DNA from: an uncultured Prevotellaceae bacterium
GTDB taxonomy: Bacteria > Bacteroidota > Bacteroidia > Bacteroidales > Bacteroidaceae
Length of the DNA stretch: 64,000 bases
Direction of reading: 5' to 3'
Assembly: GCA_902785695.1 (NCBI GenBank)
Contig: CACZZQ010000012.1
Span: forward strand, 62,001 to 126,000
Shown: positions 35,554 through 44,110 of the stretch, one piece after another
Layout: each line of letters begins with the position of its first letter
How positions within the stretch are numbered: the stretch's first letter is position 1
Made by a program: the position numbers and the translations under genes
Notes under the pieces: generated by a model
Database searches by the model: none
Told to the model about the DNA's origin: nothing
The model's input: the letters and a program-made list of their open reading frames with translations, nothing else

Positions 35554-37242
35554 ATGATGATGAAAACGATAACAAACCACCTGAAACTATTTACGCTGCT
35601 GGGCTTCCTGCTTGGCACATCCGTCATGCAGGCTGCCACAAGCGACAAACTGCTGCAGTTAGAGGCTGATATGCTGAACTATATTGCCACAAACGAGAGA
35701 GACTCGTTCTTCATCGTTACAGAAAAGCTGAAGGAAGCCAGTCTGGAGGAAGGCAACGAACGGCTGTTCTATAAGGCATGGAGCAAACAGGCCGTCTACG
35801 AGGCTACCCATCAGAACTACCACCAGGCTTCCGAGATAGCCAAGGCATTGACGAACTATGCTGCGGCGGAGAACAGCGTGGTGGGCAGATACTTCTCGCT
35901 GCACACCAAAGCCACCGTCTTGCAACAGGAGGACCGGTACGAGGAAGCCGAGAAGCTCTATCTGGATGCCCTGGCCATCCGCCACAACAACTTCCCGGAA
36001 GAGAGTGCGGCAGAGGATTTGCGCGAACTGATGAAGATAGCCTATAACCGCAACGACATCGAGAGAGCGAAGAAATATGCCTACCAGATGTTGGCAGAGC
36101 CCAACCTGGCCCCGCACCACAAAGGCAGGACGCTGTACCGTCTCAGCATCATGGCATTCGAGGAGAACGATGTGGAGGAGTTCAACCGTATTTATGAGGA
36201 GATGAAACGATTGATGCAGACCAATGGCATCAGGTCGCTGAACCTCTACACCGAAGTGAACTACCACATCATCAACGGTGACTACAAGCACGCCCTGAGA
36301 CTGGCCGAATGGCTGTCGGCAGACACCTGCGCAGAGCGAAAAGCCATCATCTACCACCGCATGGGCGACAACGAGAAGGCATACAACTACATGGCTCAGT
36401 ACAAGCATTTGTCGGACTCCATTGCCCGTGTGTCGCACAATAGCGTAGTGTCCAACCTGTATCTGCGTATGAACAACGACCGTCTGCGACTGGAACGCGA
36501 GGTGCTGACCCACCAGAACAGCCAGCTGCGCTATCGTTTTTATATCGGTATCGGTGTCTTTGTCATCCTGTTTCTGTTGTTCCTTGTCTATCAGCGACAC
36601 AGGATTATACGCCTGCTGAAGCACGACAACCTGTTGCTGGACTACGGGAAGAAGGATGCCGAAAAGGCCATCAAGGACCTGAACGAGCTGTCGTTCTATG
36701 AGAGCAAGACAGACATCCCACTCGTTACGCCAGTGAGGGTCAACAAGCTATGCAACCATCTGACCAGTCTCACCCAGAACCGTTGCCACAAAGATGTCAT
36801 GATGACATTCCAGACAAAGCTGCCCGATGACTTTGAGATCAAGACCAATGCCGATGCGCTGGAGAAATTGCTCACTTACCTGCTGAACTATTCCGCACGG
36901 TTTACGCATAAAGGCTCTATCGCATTAGACTGTGAGGAGAAGGGAGATTTTGTCAGATTCAGTATCACCGACACGGGTATGGATCTTGGCAACAAGCACA
37001 AGAACAAGATCATTGACCTGTTTACGGAACAGAGCAACACCATCCGTTATGTAGGCATGAACTTCAGCATCTGGCAGTCAATCACCCGTCTGCTTCATGG
37101 CCGCATCTGGCATGACCTGGAGTATGCCAACGGCACCCGTTTCTGCATAGAAATCCCCAAAAGTCCAACGCAATATACTATCGTCGAGAACTACGATAAC
37201 TTCGTTAACTTCGATAACTTCAGAAACAACTACGAACTATAA
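35554..37242 (+). CDS. TPR protein with one membrane helix and degenerate HATPase domain
   Basis: The frame extends upstream into the previous gene, but MMMKTITNHLKL at 35554 begins a clear signal peptide (ending SVMQAATS), so I start there (562 aa). TPR-like helical pairs span about residues 30-300 and would be periplasmic. One membrane helix lies at about 330-350 (FYIGIGVFVILFLLFLVYQ). A C-terminal HATPase-like fold (about 400-550) keeps LTYLLNYSARFTHKG but has DTGMDL where the G1 box DxGxG should be, and no H-box is seen. This is the layout of Bacteroidota TPR sensor kinases, here with catalytic residues lost. The gap to the previous gene is 25 bp. Confidence 0.75.
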   Translation: MMMKTITNHLKLFTLLGFLLGTSVMQAATSDKLLQLEADMLNYIATNERDSFFIVTEKLKEASLEEGNERLFYKAWSKQAVYEATHQNYHQASEIAKALTNYAAAENSVVGRYFSLHTKATVLQQEDRYEEAEKLYLDALAIRHNNFPEESAAEDLRELMKIAYNRNDIERAKKYAYQMLAEPNLAPHHKGRTLYRLSIMAFEENDVEEFNRIYEEMKRLMQTNGIRSLNLYTEVNYHIINGDYKHALRLAEWLSADTCAERKAIIYHRMGDNEKAYNYMAQYKHLSDSIARVSHNSVVSNLYLRMNNDRLRLEREVLTHQNSQLRYRFYIGIGVFVILFLLFLVYQRHRIIRLLKHDNLLLDYGKKDAEKAIKDLNELSFYESKTDIPLVTPVRVNKLCNHLTSLTQNRCHKDVMMTFQTKLPDDFEIKTNADALEKLLTYLLNYSARFTHKGSIALDCEEKGDFVRFSITDTGMDLGNKHKNKIIDLFTEQSNTIRYVGMNFSIWQSITRLLHGRIWHDLEYANGTRFCIEIPKSPTQYTIVENYDNFVNFDNFRNNYEL

Positions 37243-37248
37243 TGCCCT

Positions 37249-38466
37249 ATGGAAAGAAAAAGAAAGACTTTAGCAGGAAGGCTCATACGTAAGATGCTGA
37301 TCTGGTTGGCTTTTTTAGCAATCGGAATAGCTGGCATCATTTTCTATTTAGAGAGAAAAGCCACACGCGAATACTATGCCGAGATTTACCATACGAAGAT
37401 GCTCGTTGCCAATGAGTACACCCGACGTGTGACATCAGACGTGTACGTGGCAGTCACCAACAACATCTATTATCTGGAGCACAATCTGGATGATCCCGAC
37501 AGCCATAAGGCGACGATGGAGCGAATCGTGAAGAGCGGTACGCGTGTGCGCAGCTGCGGTATCAGTTTCATAGCCGACTACTATCCCGAGAAGGGTCACC
37601 GGTTCTGTCCCTATGCCTGGCGCAGTGCTAAGGATCCGGATGTAATCTACTCAGAGAATATGGGTGATGCCGACCTGGACTATCTCCATGCCGATTGGTT
37701 TACCAACTTCCTTGAATCCGACTCAGCCATCTGGTCATCACCATTCTATGACTCCCATGAGAACCCCACGCCACTGTCGGCCTATATGGTACCCATCCAT
37801 GACCAGACAGGCAGCACCGTGGCTGTATTGGGAGCCGATGTTTCCCTGGACTGGCTGACGGGCAAACTGAACGAGGTAGACAGCACGCTCAACGACAATG
37901 CCATGCAACTGGCAAGCAGGTTAGGCCTTAAGTCCACCAGCTACATCCTTTATCAGGACGGCAGATTCATCACCAACGATGATGAAGAGCGCATCTTGAA
38001 GGACAATTTCTTCGACCATATCGAGTCGCATAATGGGAGTGATGTGGAGGAACTGGTAAGCAAAATGGAGGCAGGTATAGAAAGGGGCAACAGCTACCAG
38101 GATACCTATCTCGTTGACGGTGAGGAATGCTTCGTATTCTATACACCTATCAAGTACACGAAATGGCTCATGGTCACCGTCGTACCCAGCCATGCCATTG
38201 ACGCAATAGGCATCTATAATGGGTTTACGAAGTTCATGATTATCTTCCTGATCTTGCTTGCCGTCATGGTGTTAGTGTATTTCTACATCAAGATCAGCGT
38301 CAAGCCCGTGAAACATCTCGTCAAGTCGGTCAACGATATGGCAATGGGTAAGTTCAACACGCCAATGCCTGAGGTGAAACACAACGATGAGATAGGCGAG
38401 CTACGCGATGCAATTGAGAAGATGCAGTACACCATCTCCAACCATGTAGAAGAAGCGAAGAAATGA
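37249..38466 (+). CDS. Double-Cache/HAMP sensor without output domain
   Basis: The 405-aa protein has helix 1 (about 14-33), double Cache (ADWFTNFLESDSAIWSSPFYD; VAVLGADVSLDWL; SYILYQDGRFITNDDEE), helix 2 (about 327-346), and a HAMP domain (SVKPVKHLVKSVNDMAMGKFNTPMPE, then HNDEIGELRDAIEKMQ) ending in a short coiled coil. The second pocket lacks the HP found in the three sister proteins, which hints at a different ligand. It follows the TPR gene by 6 bp and is followed by the terminator at 38477-38517. Confidence 0.83.
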   Translation: MERKRKTLAGRLIRKMLIWLAFLAIGIAGIIFYLERKATREYYAEIYHTKMLVANEYTRRVTSDVYVAVTNNIYYLEHNLDDPDSHKATMERIVKSGTRVRSCGISFIADYYPEKGHRFCPYAWRSAKDPDVIYSENMGDADLDYLHADWFTNFLESDSAIWSSPFYDSHENPTPLSAYMVPIHDQTGSTVAVLGADVSLDWLTGKLNEVDSTLNDNAMQLASRLGLKSTSYILYQDGRFITNDDEERILKDNFFDHIESHNGSDVEELVSKMEAGIERGNSYQDTYLVDGEECFVFYTPIKYTKWLMVTVVPSHAIDAIGIYNGFTKFMIIFLILLAVMVLVYFYIKISVKPVKHLVKSVNDMAMGKFNTPMPEVKHNDEIGELRDAIEKMQYTISNHVEEAKK

Positions 38467-38476
38467 AAAATACGAA

Positions 38477-38517
38477 CATGAAAAAAGCCGACTGTCTTAC
38501 AGCCGGCTTTTTTCATG
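38477..38517. terminator. Terminator of the Cache-sensor cluster (bidirectional)
   Basis: CATGAAAAAAGCCG/CGGCTTTTTTCATG arms, extended by CTGT/ACAG with one mismatch, form a near-perfect palindrome with T-runs on both strands. It serves both the sensor cluster and the convergent CotH gene. Confidence 0.9.
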
Positions 38518-38529
38518 ACCCAGAAGACA

Positions 38530-40383
38530 TCATCTGGACTGGATCTTTTTGACGTTTCGTCCCTGTTTGACGATATAGATGCCTGGAGGCAGACTCTGTA
38601 GGCTGCCGGTACAAGGCTGTCCTGAGAGGTTGAATATCAGGATGGGCTGACTCTTGTCGGCCTGACTGTCGGCGATGCCGTTTGGATTATAGGTATAGCC
38701 AATCTTCTTGTCCATCCATAAGAGCCGCTCACTGACGAAGCGTCGCACATTCTGCACCTCAGCGGCATAGCCGCCCCATACCACGGGATTCTTCTGCACC
38801 AGTTCGTTCATCACCGGCCAGCGCATGAAGTTCAACTTCTGCGACTCCTGCAGGTTTTCCTCATGCCGGTTGATGAAGTCGAAAAGATGTTGCTCGTTAA
38901 TGCTGCCTTCCCTCACTTCCTTCCATATCTCCAACAATCGGGCCTTTCCCTCCGCACTGCGTACGATGATGTTGTCGGCAAATGTTTCCATCTTGCCGGT
39001 AACGCTGCCCCCGCTACGGTAAACATAATCCGTCTTATCATTAATAGGATAAGTACGATTATCGTTTTCAAAGGCAAGGTCAAAGTCCCACACAGGGCCA
39101 AAGAATATCGTATCGTTCTCTCGGTGCTTGTACATATACGTACTCCAATAGGTATCGGTATTCCCGGAGAGTTCGCCAACGAGGAAATGGCGCAGGAATG
39201 TGTTCAGGTCAGCAGTACCTTTCCAGTCAGCCTCCATCGCATTGAAGCAATCTTCAATATAGGACTTTTGCCCTTGAGTTATCTCGTCGTCATCCGGATA
39301 ATGGATGGTGATTGGCGTTCCCATCGTCGATTCAAACCAGCATGCTTCGCTTGTTGCACGTGAATCCACTTCAATGAGGAATGCTGTGGTGACGGTATCT
39401 TCACGTTCTACTGCTAATGTATCAACAAGCTCCACACGGTTTTTCTTTACGTCGATATGGTCACACAGTTGGAAGTTTCCCTTGTACTCACCGTTCAGCA
39501 GCACGTCCACCGACTGGCCATACGGTGTGTAAGGCATATCCATGCAACGGCTCAGTTCAAAGGCCAGCAGGTTGCGCATCAGGGTCTTGTCGCTATAGTT
39601 ATTGATAAGCGTCCATTTCTTGGCTTTTGCCGAAGAGTCGAGCACCTTGTGCTTCTTGTTGTATTTGATGCGATAGGGCTTTTTTGGAAAGGTCAGTGAT
39701 CCGTTACCACGCAGGCGCACGACACCCGAGTCTGTACGTAGTTTCGTGTCGCTGATAATCGTTATCAGGGCATTGATGTCATGCACTTTGTCGTAAGGTT
39801 CCACGTTGTTCTCCGTGTGTATGCTCACTGTAGGCAGGTTCGTGAGTCGGTAGAGATTGGTTGAGTCGCCCTCTCCCTTATGACCATAGAACTCTATCTC
39901 TGCAATGTTACACTGCTGATCGGCTGGTCCCACATAGCGCACATAGCGAAAACCTTTTGAGCACGTCACATCGGTATAGTCCATCACGCCGTATGAACCC
40001 TTTTCCGTGATGATATACAATGGCAGTGCATCCATGAAGTCAGGGGTATTGGCCCCCTCAAAGACACCCAGCAAGATCTTCATGTTTCCTCCATCACGAC
40101 GTGCCGGTGACCAGCCAATACGGGTGATGACATACGGATTGCCCAGATCCAGCCCCACCCATGCAAAGCTGCGGTCGTAAGCCGCGAAATAGGTATTGAC
40201 ATTGTCATCGAAGGCACAGTCTCTGGTGTTGACTGTCTTAGAAGACTTGTTGGTACTATAATCTATCGACTTTAAAGTACCTATCACCGTTCCTGACAAC
40301 TTGGGATCCCTGACACCCGTTTGTGCTGTCACTGTGGTGTTTGTGCAGATGAAGGCTGATAATGCGAGAAGAAAGGTTTTCAT
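38530..40383 (-). CDS. Secreted CotH-family kinase-like protein with discoidin domain and T9SS-like tail
   Basis: The 617-aa protein has a signal peptide (MKTFLLALSAFICTNTTVTAQ), an F5/8 type C-like domain (about 50-170; YFAAYDRSFAWVGLDLGNPYVITRIGWSPA) and a CotH kinase domain (about 185-520) with FPKKPYRIKYNKKHKVL, NNYSDKTLMRNLLAFEL, YGQSVDVLLNGEYKGNFQLCDHID and FFGPVWDFDLAFEND, the last carrying the metal-binding aspartates. The C-terminus (PILIFNLSGQPCTGSLQSLPPG then IYIVKQGRNVKKI) is a T9SS-type sorting region. CotH proteins phosphorylate secreted proteins in other organisms; here it probably modifies or binds surface material. Confidence 0.85.
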   Translation of the reverse strand: MKTFLLALSAFICTNTTVTAQTGVRDPKLSGTVIGTLKSIDYSTNKSSKTVNTRDCAFDDNVNTYFAAYDRSFAWVGLDLGNPYVITRIGWSPARRDGGNMKILLGVFEGANTPDFMDALPLYIITEKGSYGVMDYTDVTCSKGFRYVRYVGPADQQCNIAEIEFYGHKGEGDSTNLYRLTNLPTVSIHTENNVEPYDKVHDINALITIISDTKLRTDSGVVRLRGNGSLTFPKKPYRIKYNKKHKVLDSSAKAKKWTLINNYSDKTLMRNLLAFELSRCMDMPYTPYGQSVDVLLNGEYKGNFQLCDHIDVKKNRVELVDTLAVEREDTVTTAFLIEVDSRATSEACWFESTMGTPITIHYPDDDEITQGQKSYIEDCFNAMEADWKGTADLNTFLRHFLVGELSGNTDTYWSTYMYKHRENDTIFFGPVWDFDLAFENDNRTYPINDKTDYVYRSGGSVTGKMETFADNIIVRSAEGKARLLEIWKEVREGSINEQHLFDFINRHEENLQESQKLNFMRWPVMNELVQKNPVVWGGYAAEVQNVRRFVSERLLWMDKKIGYTYNPNGIADSQADKSQPILIFNLSGQPCTGSLQSLPPGIYIVKQGRNVKKIQSR

Positions 40384-40415
40384 TGTTCCTGATACCTTGT
40401 TTTTTTGCGATAGTT

Positions 40416-40447
40416 AAGGGGATGCACCGCCTTTGGCACATCCCCTT
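40416..40447 (-). terminator. Hairpin after the LruC-like gene
   Basis: AAGGGGATG and CATCCCCTT form a perfect 9-bp stem around a 14-nt loop between the LruC-like gene (stop 40464) and the CotH gene. No T-run follows directly, so it may be a partial terminator or an mRNA-stabilising hairpin. Confidence 0.55.
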
Positions 40448-40463
40448 AGACTATGGGATAAAG

Positions 40464-42713
40464 TTATTCTAATGTTCCTATGACCTCCGAATCAAGGTGG
40501 TGCAGATACCAGTCGGTACTCTTCATACCATCGCTGACCGACCACTCCAAGAAGTCAGGGAAGAACTTGTCGATACGCTTACTCTCGTTCTCGCGCTTCA
40601 GTACGGTGTTCTGGAATTCTTTGATATCCACTCCGTCTAAGTAGAATGCGAAGGGGAACGTGCCACTGCCCACATAGTACATCTTCTGGCCATTCGACTT
40701 TTTCTTGTTAGGATCCGACTTGTCGGCTCCAGTGCCAAACAGACTTGTATCGGCCTTCTTGGTCGGATCTACCCAGGGGAGATGCACTTCCAATTGTTTG
40801 CCGTTAGAAAGCTTTCGCCAGAGGAACGGCCTGATGGTGGTTCCGCTTTTCGACAAGCCCTTGGAATAAGTCACCTCAAACACCCATGTCACGCCTTCGC
40901 CCGTTGTCTTGTTCTCGTCTTTCGTGATATCATCGGTGAGGTACCACATTCTCGACTCCTTTGTGTCGTCTTTGCCTCCCCACCTAATTTCGGGCAGGTA
41001 GTAGTACATCTTGTTCTGCATTGTGTAGGTTTCAGAGGCATACTTGGTCTGCCCAGGCAGGAGCTTGTTCACATAGATAGTGGCGATGTCGGAACCTTGC
41101 AGGTCGACGGCCAGGCCATTCTGCAGGGTGATGTAGTTGTGATAGGTGGTTAGGTAGAAACGCTCTTTGTTCAGTTTCTTGGAGCCGTCGGGGAGCTGAT
41201 AGAACTCCAACTCATGCTTACAGTTAATCATGAGGTCGTTCATGTCGTAGTCGCCTTCATCGGGCCACTTGTCCTCAAAGCCATAGACACCGTATGTGGT
41301 AGCTCTTCGATTTTCAATCTTTGCCACATCATCAAAGTCAAAGGCGTTGGCAGGATTGAGGGCGAACATCAGGTCATCGTAGTCCTTGTCGTCGCAGGCA
41401 TCCTCAAACGATACCACCACATACTGGTTGCCGTTGGGCGCTGTATAGGCAAACTTGGCCGAACGGGCTTCGCCGTCGGGATTAGGACATTTTCCACCAT
41501 CAGGTGCATAAGAAAAACCATCGGTAGTAGAAGCCCAAATATTCTTCTTTGCGTAATAACTGGAAGTGCTATTGCCATTGACGGCATAGTCTTTTCCTCT
41601 CTGTCCCCAGGAGTTGGTCTTCAGGATGAAGCCAATCTTAGTGCCGGCTGGGAAAATAGTACTGCCTTTAGATGTGTCAATGCCACCATCATCCGTGGGT
41701 GGATAGTACATCAGCTGCACCACATCGCCACGGATGGCACCGATGTTACCATTATAACTGTTGTTGGGATAGCTGCCACGGGGCCACTGACCGTCCTGCG
41801 TGTTGGGGAAGATCATGATGATGTTCAAGTCCATCTTGTTCTGCGGGGGCTTGTTCTCATTGTAATAGTAGTAGCCGAGCGAACTGTTCCAACAGGTACT
41901 GCTGCCTAATGCGGTGATGCTGACCTCAGACTCCCGAAGAAGTTTCAGGTCGGATGCGGCACGATACTGCTCCTTCAAGCTTGTTCCCGAGTTGAGGGCG
42001 TCGCAGGCTGTGTTAAACATACCGTAAATCTCATCATCAGTGAACACCAAGCGCTTGTTGATGAGTGCCTGATCGGTATTGTCGAGCAGGTAGTCGGGAC
42101 GACCGCTGGCTGAGTTCCATGTTCCCAATACAGTTTTCCAGGGCTTGTACACTTGTGTGCCGTTGCCCATTTTGTAAAGATGTGGCATACCTGACAGGTC
42201 GTTGGTGGACGAGCCAGCACCGGCTACCCTGTAAGCCCTGGCAAGACTGGCAGACTCCTTCACTGGGTTCTTAACCACCATGACAGCCGAACCTTTTTCT
42301 ACGGCAGTCACATTGCGTCTTAAGCCAACCAAGAAGTTGCCCGTGACAATATGCAGGCGCTTGGCGTATGCGGGCAGAGTAATCGTCTCGTCAAACTTTC
42401 CCTGTTTGTCTGTGTAGCCCGAGAAAATGGGACTAATGTTCTCGTCTATGAATTCCTCAGGTGTGTTCTCGTTGACGAAAGGATTAACATTGTATACACT
42501 GAAGTATATGGGAATCTTTGCATTAAAGTCAGAGTAATCAACTAACAAATCAACTTCCTGAGTGGTTGAGAAGTCGAACATCTTAGCTCCATTTACAACT
42601 GAGTTGTCCTCTTTCCCTGCAAAAAAATCATCTGTATCCTTACATGAAACGATAAGGAGTGAGGCACATGCAAATAGGCATACTCTCGTCAAAAAATTTG
42701 TGGAATAAGTCAT
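40464..42713 (-). CDS. LruC-domain lipoprotein (DUF4114 plus DUF4842)
   Basis: The 749-aa lipoprotein has a signal ending LLIVSC (cysteine near 24). A first beta domain (about 45-150) is followed by a DUF4114 module (about 345-455) with KIGFILKTNSWG and VVSFEDACDDKDYDDLMF, and a DUF4842/LruC module (about 465 to the end) starting with TTYGVYGFEDKWPDEGDYD, then MNDLMIN. The acidic DxDYxD loops look calcium-binding. It is likely surface exposed and structural. It has a standard promoter (42742-42772). A smaller relative is encoded at 45829-47742, on the other side of an OmpA-type gene and a sugar dehydrogenase. Confidence 0.87.
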   Translation of the reverse strand: MTYSTNFLTRVCLFACASLLIVSCKDTDDFFAGKEDNSVVNGAKMFDFSTTQEVDLLVDYSDFNAKIPIYFSVYNVNPFVNENTPEEFIDENISPIFSGYTDKQGKFDETITLPAYAKRLHIVTGNFLVGLRRNVTAVEKGSAVMVVKNPVKESASLARAYRVAGAGSSTNDLSGMPHLYKMGNGTQVYKPWKTVLGTWNSASGRPDYLLDNTDQALINKRLVFTDDEIYGMFNTACDALNSGTSLKEQYRAASDLKLLRESEVSITALGSSTCWNSSLGYYYYNENKPPQNKMDLNIIMIFPNTQDGQWPRGSYPNNSYNGNIGAIRGDVVQLMYYPPTDDGGIDTSKGSTIFPAGTKIGFILKTNSWGQRGKDYAVNGNSTSSYYAKKNIWASTTDGFSYAPDGGKCPNPDGEARSAKFAYTAPNGNQYVVVSFEDACDDKDYDDLMFALNPANAFDFDDVAKIENRRATTYGVYGFEDKWPDEGDYDMNDLMINCKHELEFYQLPDGSKKLNKERFYLTTYHNYITLQNGLAVDLQGSDIATIYVNKLLPGQTKYASETYTMQNKMYYYLPEIRWGGKDDTKESRMWYLTDDITKDENKTTGEGVTWVFEVTYSKGLSKSGTTIRPFLWRKLSNGKQLEVHLPWVDPTKKADTSLFGTGADKSDPNKKKSNGQKMYYVGSGTFPFAFYLDGVDIKEFQNTVLKRENESKRIDKFFPDFLEWSVSDGMKSTDWYLHHLDSEVIGTLE

Positions 42714-42741
42714 AATTATGTAGTTTTATAGTTATTTTGTG

Positions 42742-42772
42742 CAAAATTAAGAAAAAAATTCCAATAATACAA
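42742..42772 (-). promoter_or_regulatory. Promoter of the LruC-like gene
   Basis: On the minus strand TTG (42772-42770), 20 bp of spacer, then TAATTTTG (42749-42742). Confidence 0.65.
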
Positions 42773-42814
42773 ATTTTCTATTCATTTTTTCTATGAATCC
42801 CTAAAAAAATGCTA

Positions 42815-44086
42815 TTATAGCCTTCCGTCAACTACATCGCGAGGCAAAATGCCCTTTACGTCGTAGACAAGACCATTACCGTTGAGCAGCGACCTGATGT
42901 CAATGTTGAGGAACTCCTTATGTGCGACAGCAAGGATGACGACATCGTATTTCTCATTTGCAGACAATGCATTGACAACAGGCACATGATACTCTTCTTC
43001 CACGTGAGCCGCATTTGCCCAAGGATCGAAGATGGTGATATTGCGAGAATACTCATCCAGTGCCTTATAGATATCTACCACTTTGGTATTGCGGATGTCG
43101 GGGCAGTTCTCCTTGAACGTCACACCAAGAATAAGGATCTTAGCATCCTTCACCAACACACCACGTTTGTTCATCAACTTGATAACCTGCTCAGCGACAT
43201 ATTCACCCATCGTGTCGTTCAGACGACGGGCCGTCATCATGATACGAGGCCACACACCATAGACTTGTGCTTTCTGAATGAGGTAATACGGGTCAACGCT
43301 GATACAGTGACCGCCTACCAGTCCTGGACTCAGCTTGATAAAGTTCCACTTCGATGCAGCGGCCTCAATGACATCATGCGTGTCAATACCCATCACGTTG
43401 AAGATACGGGCCAGCTCGTTCATAAAGGCGATGTTCACATCACGCTGTGAGTTCTCAATAATTTTCGAGGCCTCAGCCACCTTGATACTGGAGGCCTTGT
43501 GGGTTCCGTTAATGAGTACGCTGTTATAGACACCATCCACGATATCGGCAATCTCGGGTGTAGAGCCGGAAGTCACTTTCTTGATCTTCTCCACGGTATG
43601 CTCCTTATCGCCCGGATTGATACGCTCAGGCGAGTAGCCGGCAAAGAAATCTACGTTGAACTTCAGACCACTGACGCGCTCTACCACTGGCAGACACTCA
43701 TCCTCCGTCACGCCAGGATATACCGTGCTCTCATAGACCACGATGTCGCCTTTCGATATAACCTTTCCCACCGTCTCACTGGCACCAACCAACGGACGCA
43801 GGTCGGGATAGTTGTCTTCATCAACAGGCGTAGGCACGGCCACCACATAGAAGTTGCAACTGCGGATTTTCTCGATGTCCGTTGTGCAAATAAATCCGTG
43901 GTTGTTGATGGCATCCTGTAGCAGTTCATCACTGACTTCGAGTGTGGCATCATGCCCTGTCATCAAGGCATCCACACGCTTTTGATTCATGTCGAAGCCA
44001 ATCGTTTCGTACTTAGTAGAGAAGAGTCTGGCCAATGGCAGACCTACGTAGCCAAGGCCAATCACACAAATTTTAAGATTGTTCAT
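42815..44086 (-). CDS. UDP-N-acetyl-hexosamine dehydrogenase (TviB/WbpA type)
   Basis: The 423-aa nucleotide-sugar dehydrogenase oxidises C6 of a UDP-HexNAc twice to a uronic acid. It has the NAD motif VIGLGYVGLPLA (residues 8-19), VPTPVDEDNYPDLRPL, ESTVYPGVTEDECLP, catalytic lysine region and the nucleophile cysteine in GGHCISVDPYYL. GYSPERINPGDKEHT is typical of the TviB/WbpA/WecC branch rather than UDP-glucose dehydrogenases. It provides an acidic sugar for the surface polysaccharide made by the neighbouring genes. It lies 24 bp downstream of the OmpA-type gene. Confidence 0.92.
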   Translation of the reverse strand: MNNLKICVIGLGYVGLPLARLFSTKYETIGFDMNQKRVDALMTGHDATLEVSDELLQDAINNHGFICTTDIEKIRSCNFYVVAVPTPVDEDNYPDLRPLVGASETVGKVISKGDIVVYESTVYPGVTEDECLPVVERVSGLKFNVDFFAGYSPERINPGDKEHTVEKIKKVTSGSTPEIADIVDGVYNSVLINGTHKASSIKVAEASKIIENSQRDVNIAFMNELARIFNVMGIDTHDVIEAAASKWNFIKLSPGLVGGHCISVDPYYLIQKAQVYGVWPRIMMTARRLNDTMGEYVAEQVIKLMNKRGVLVKDAKILILGVTFKENCPDIRNTKVVDIYKALDEYSRNITIFDPWANAAHVEEEYHVPVVNALSANEKYDVVILAVAHKEFLNIDIRSLLNGNGLVYDVKGILPRDVVDGRL

Positions 44087-44110
44087 AGTTTTATTTTATA
44101 ATTATTAGGT

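Noticed and set aside
35659..36624. Long antisense open frame (321 codons) inside the TPR gene
   Set aside because: No family resemblance and complete overlap with a gene that has signal peptide, TPR and ATPase-like features.
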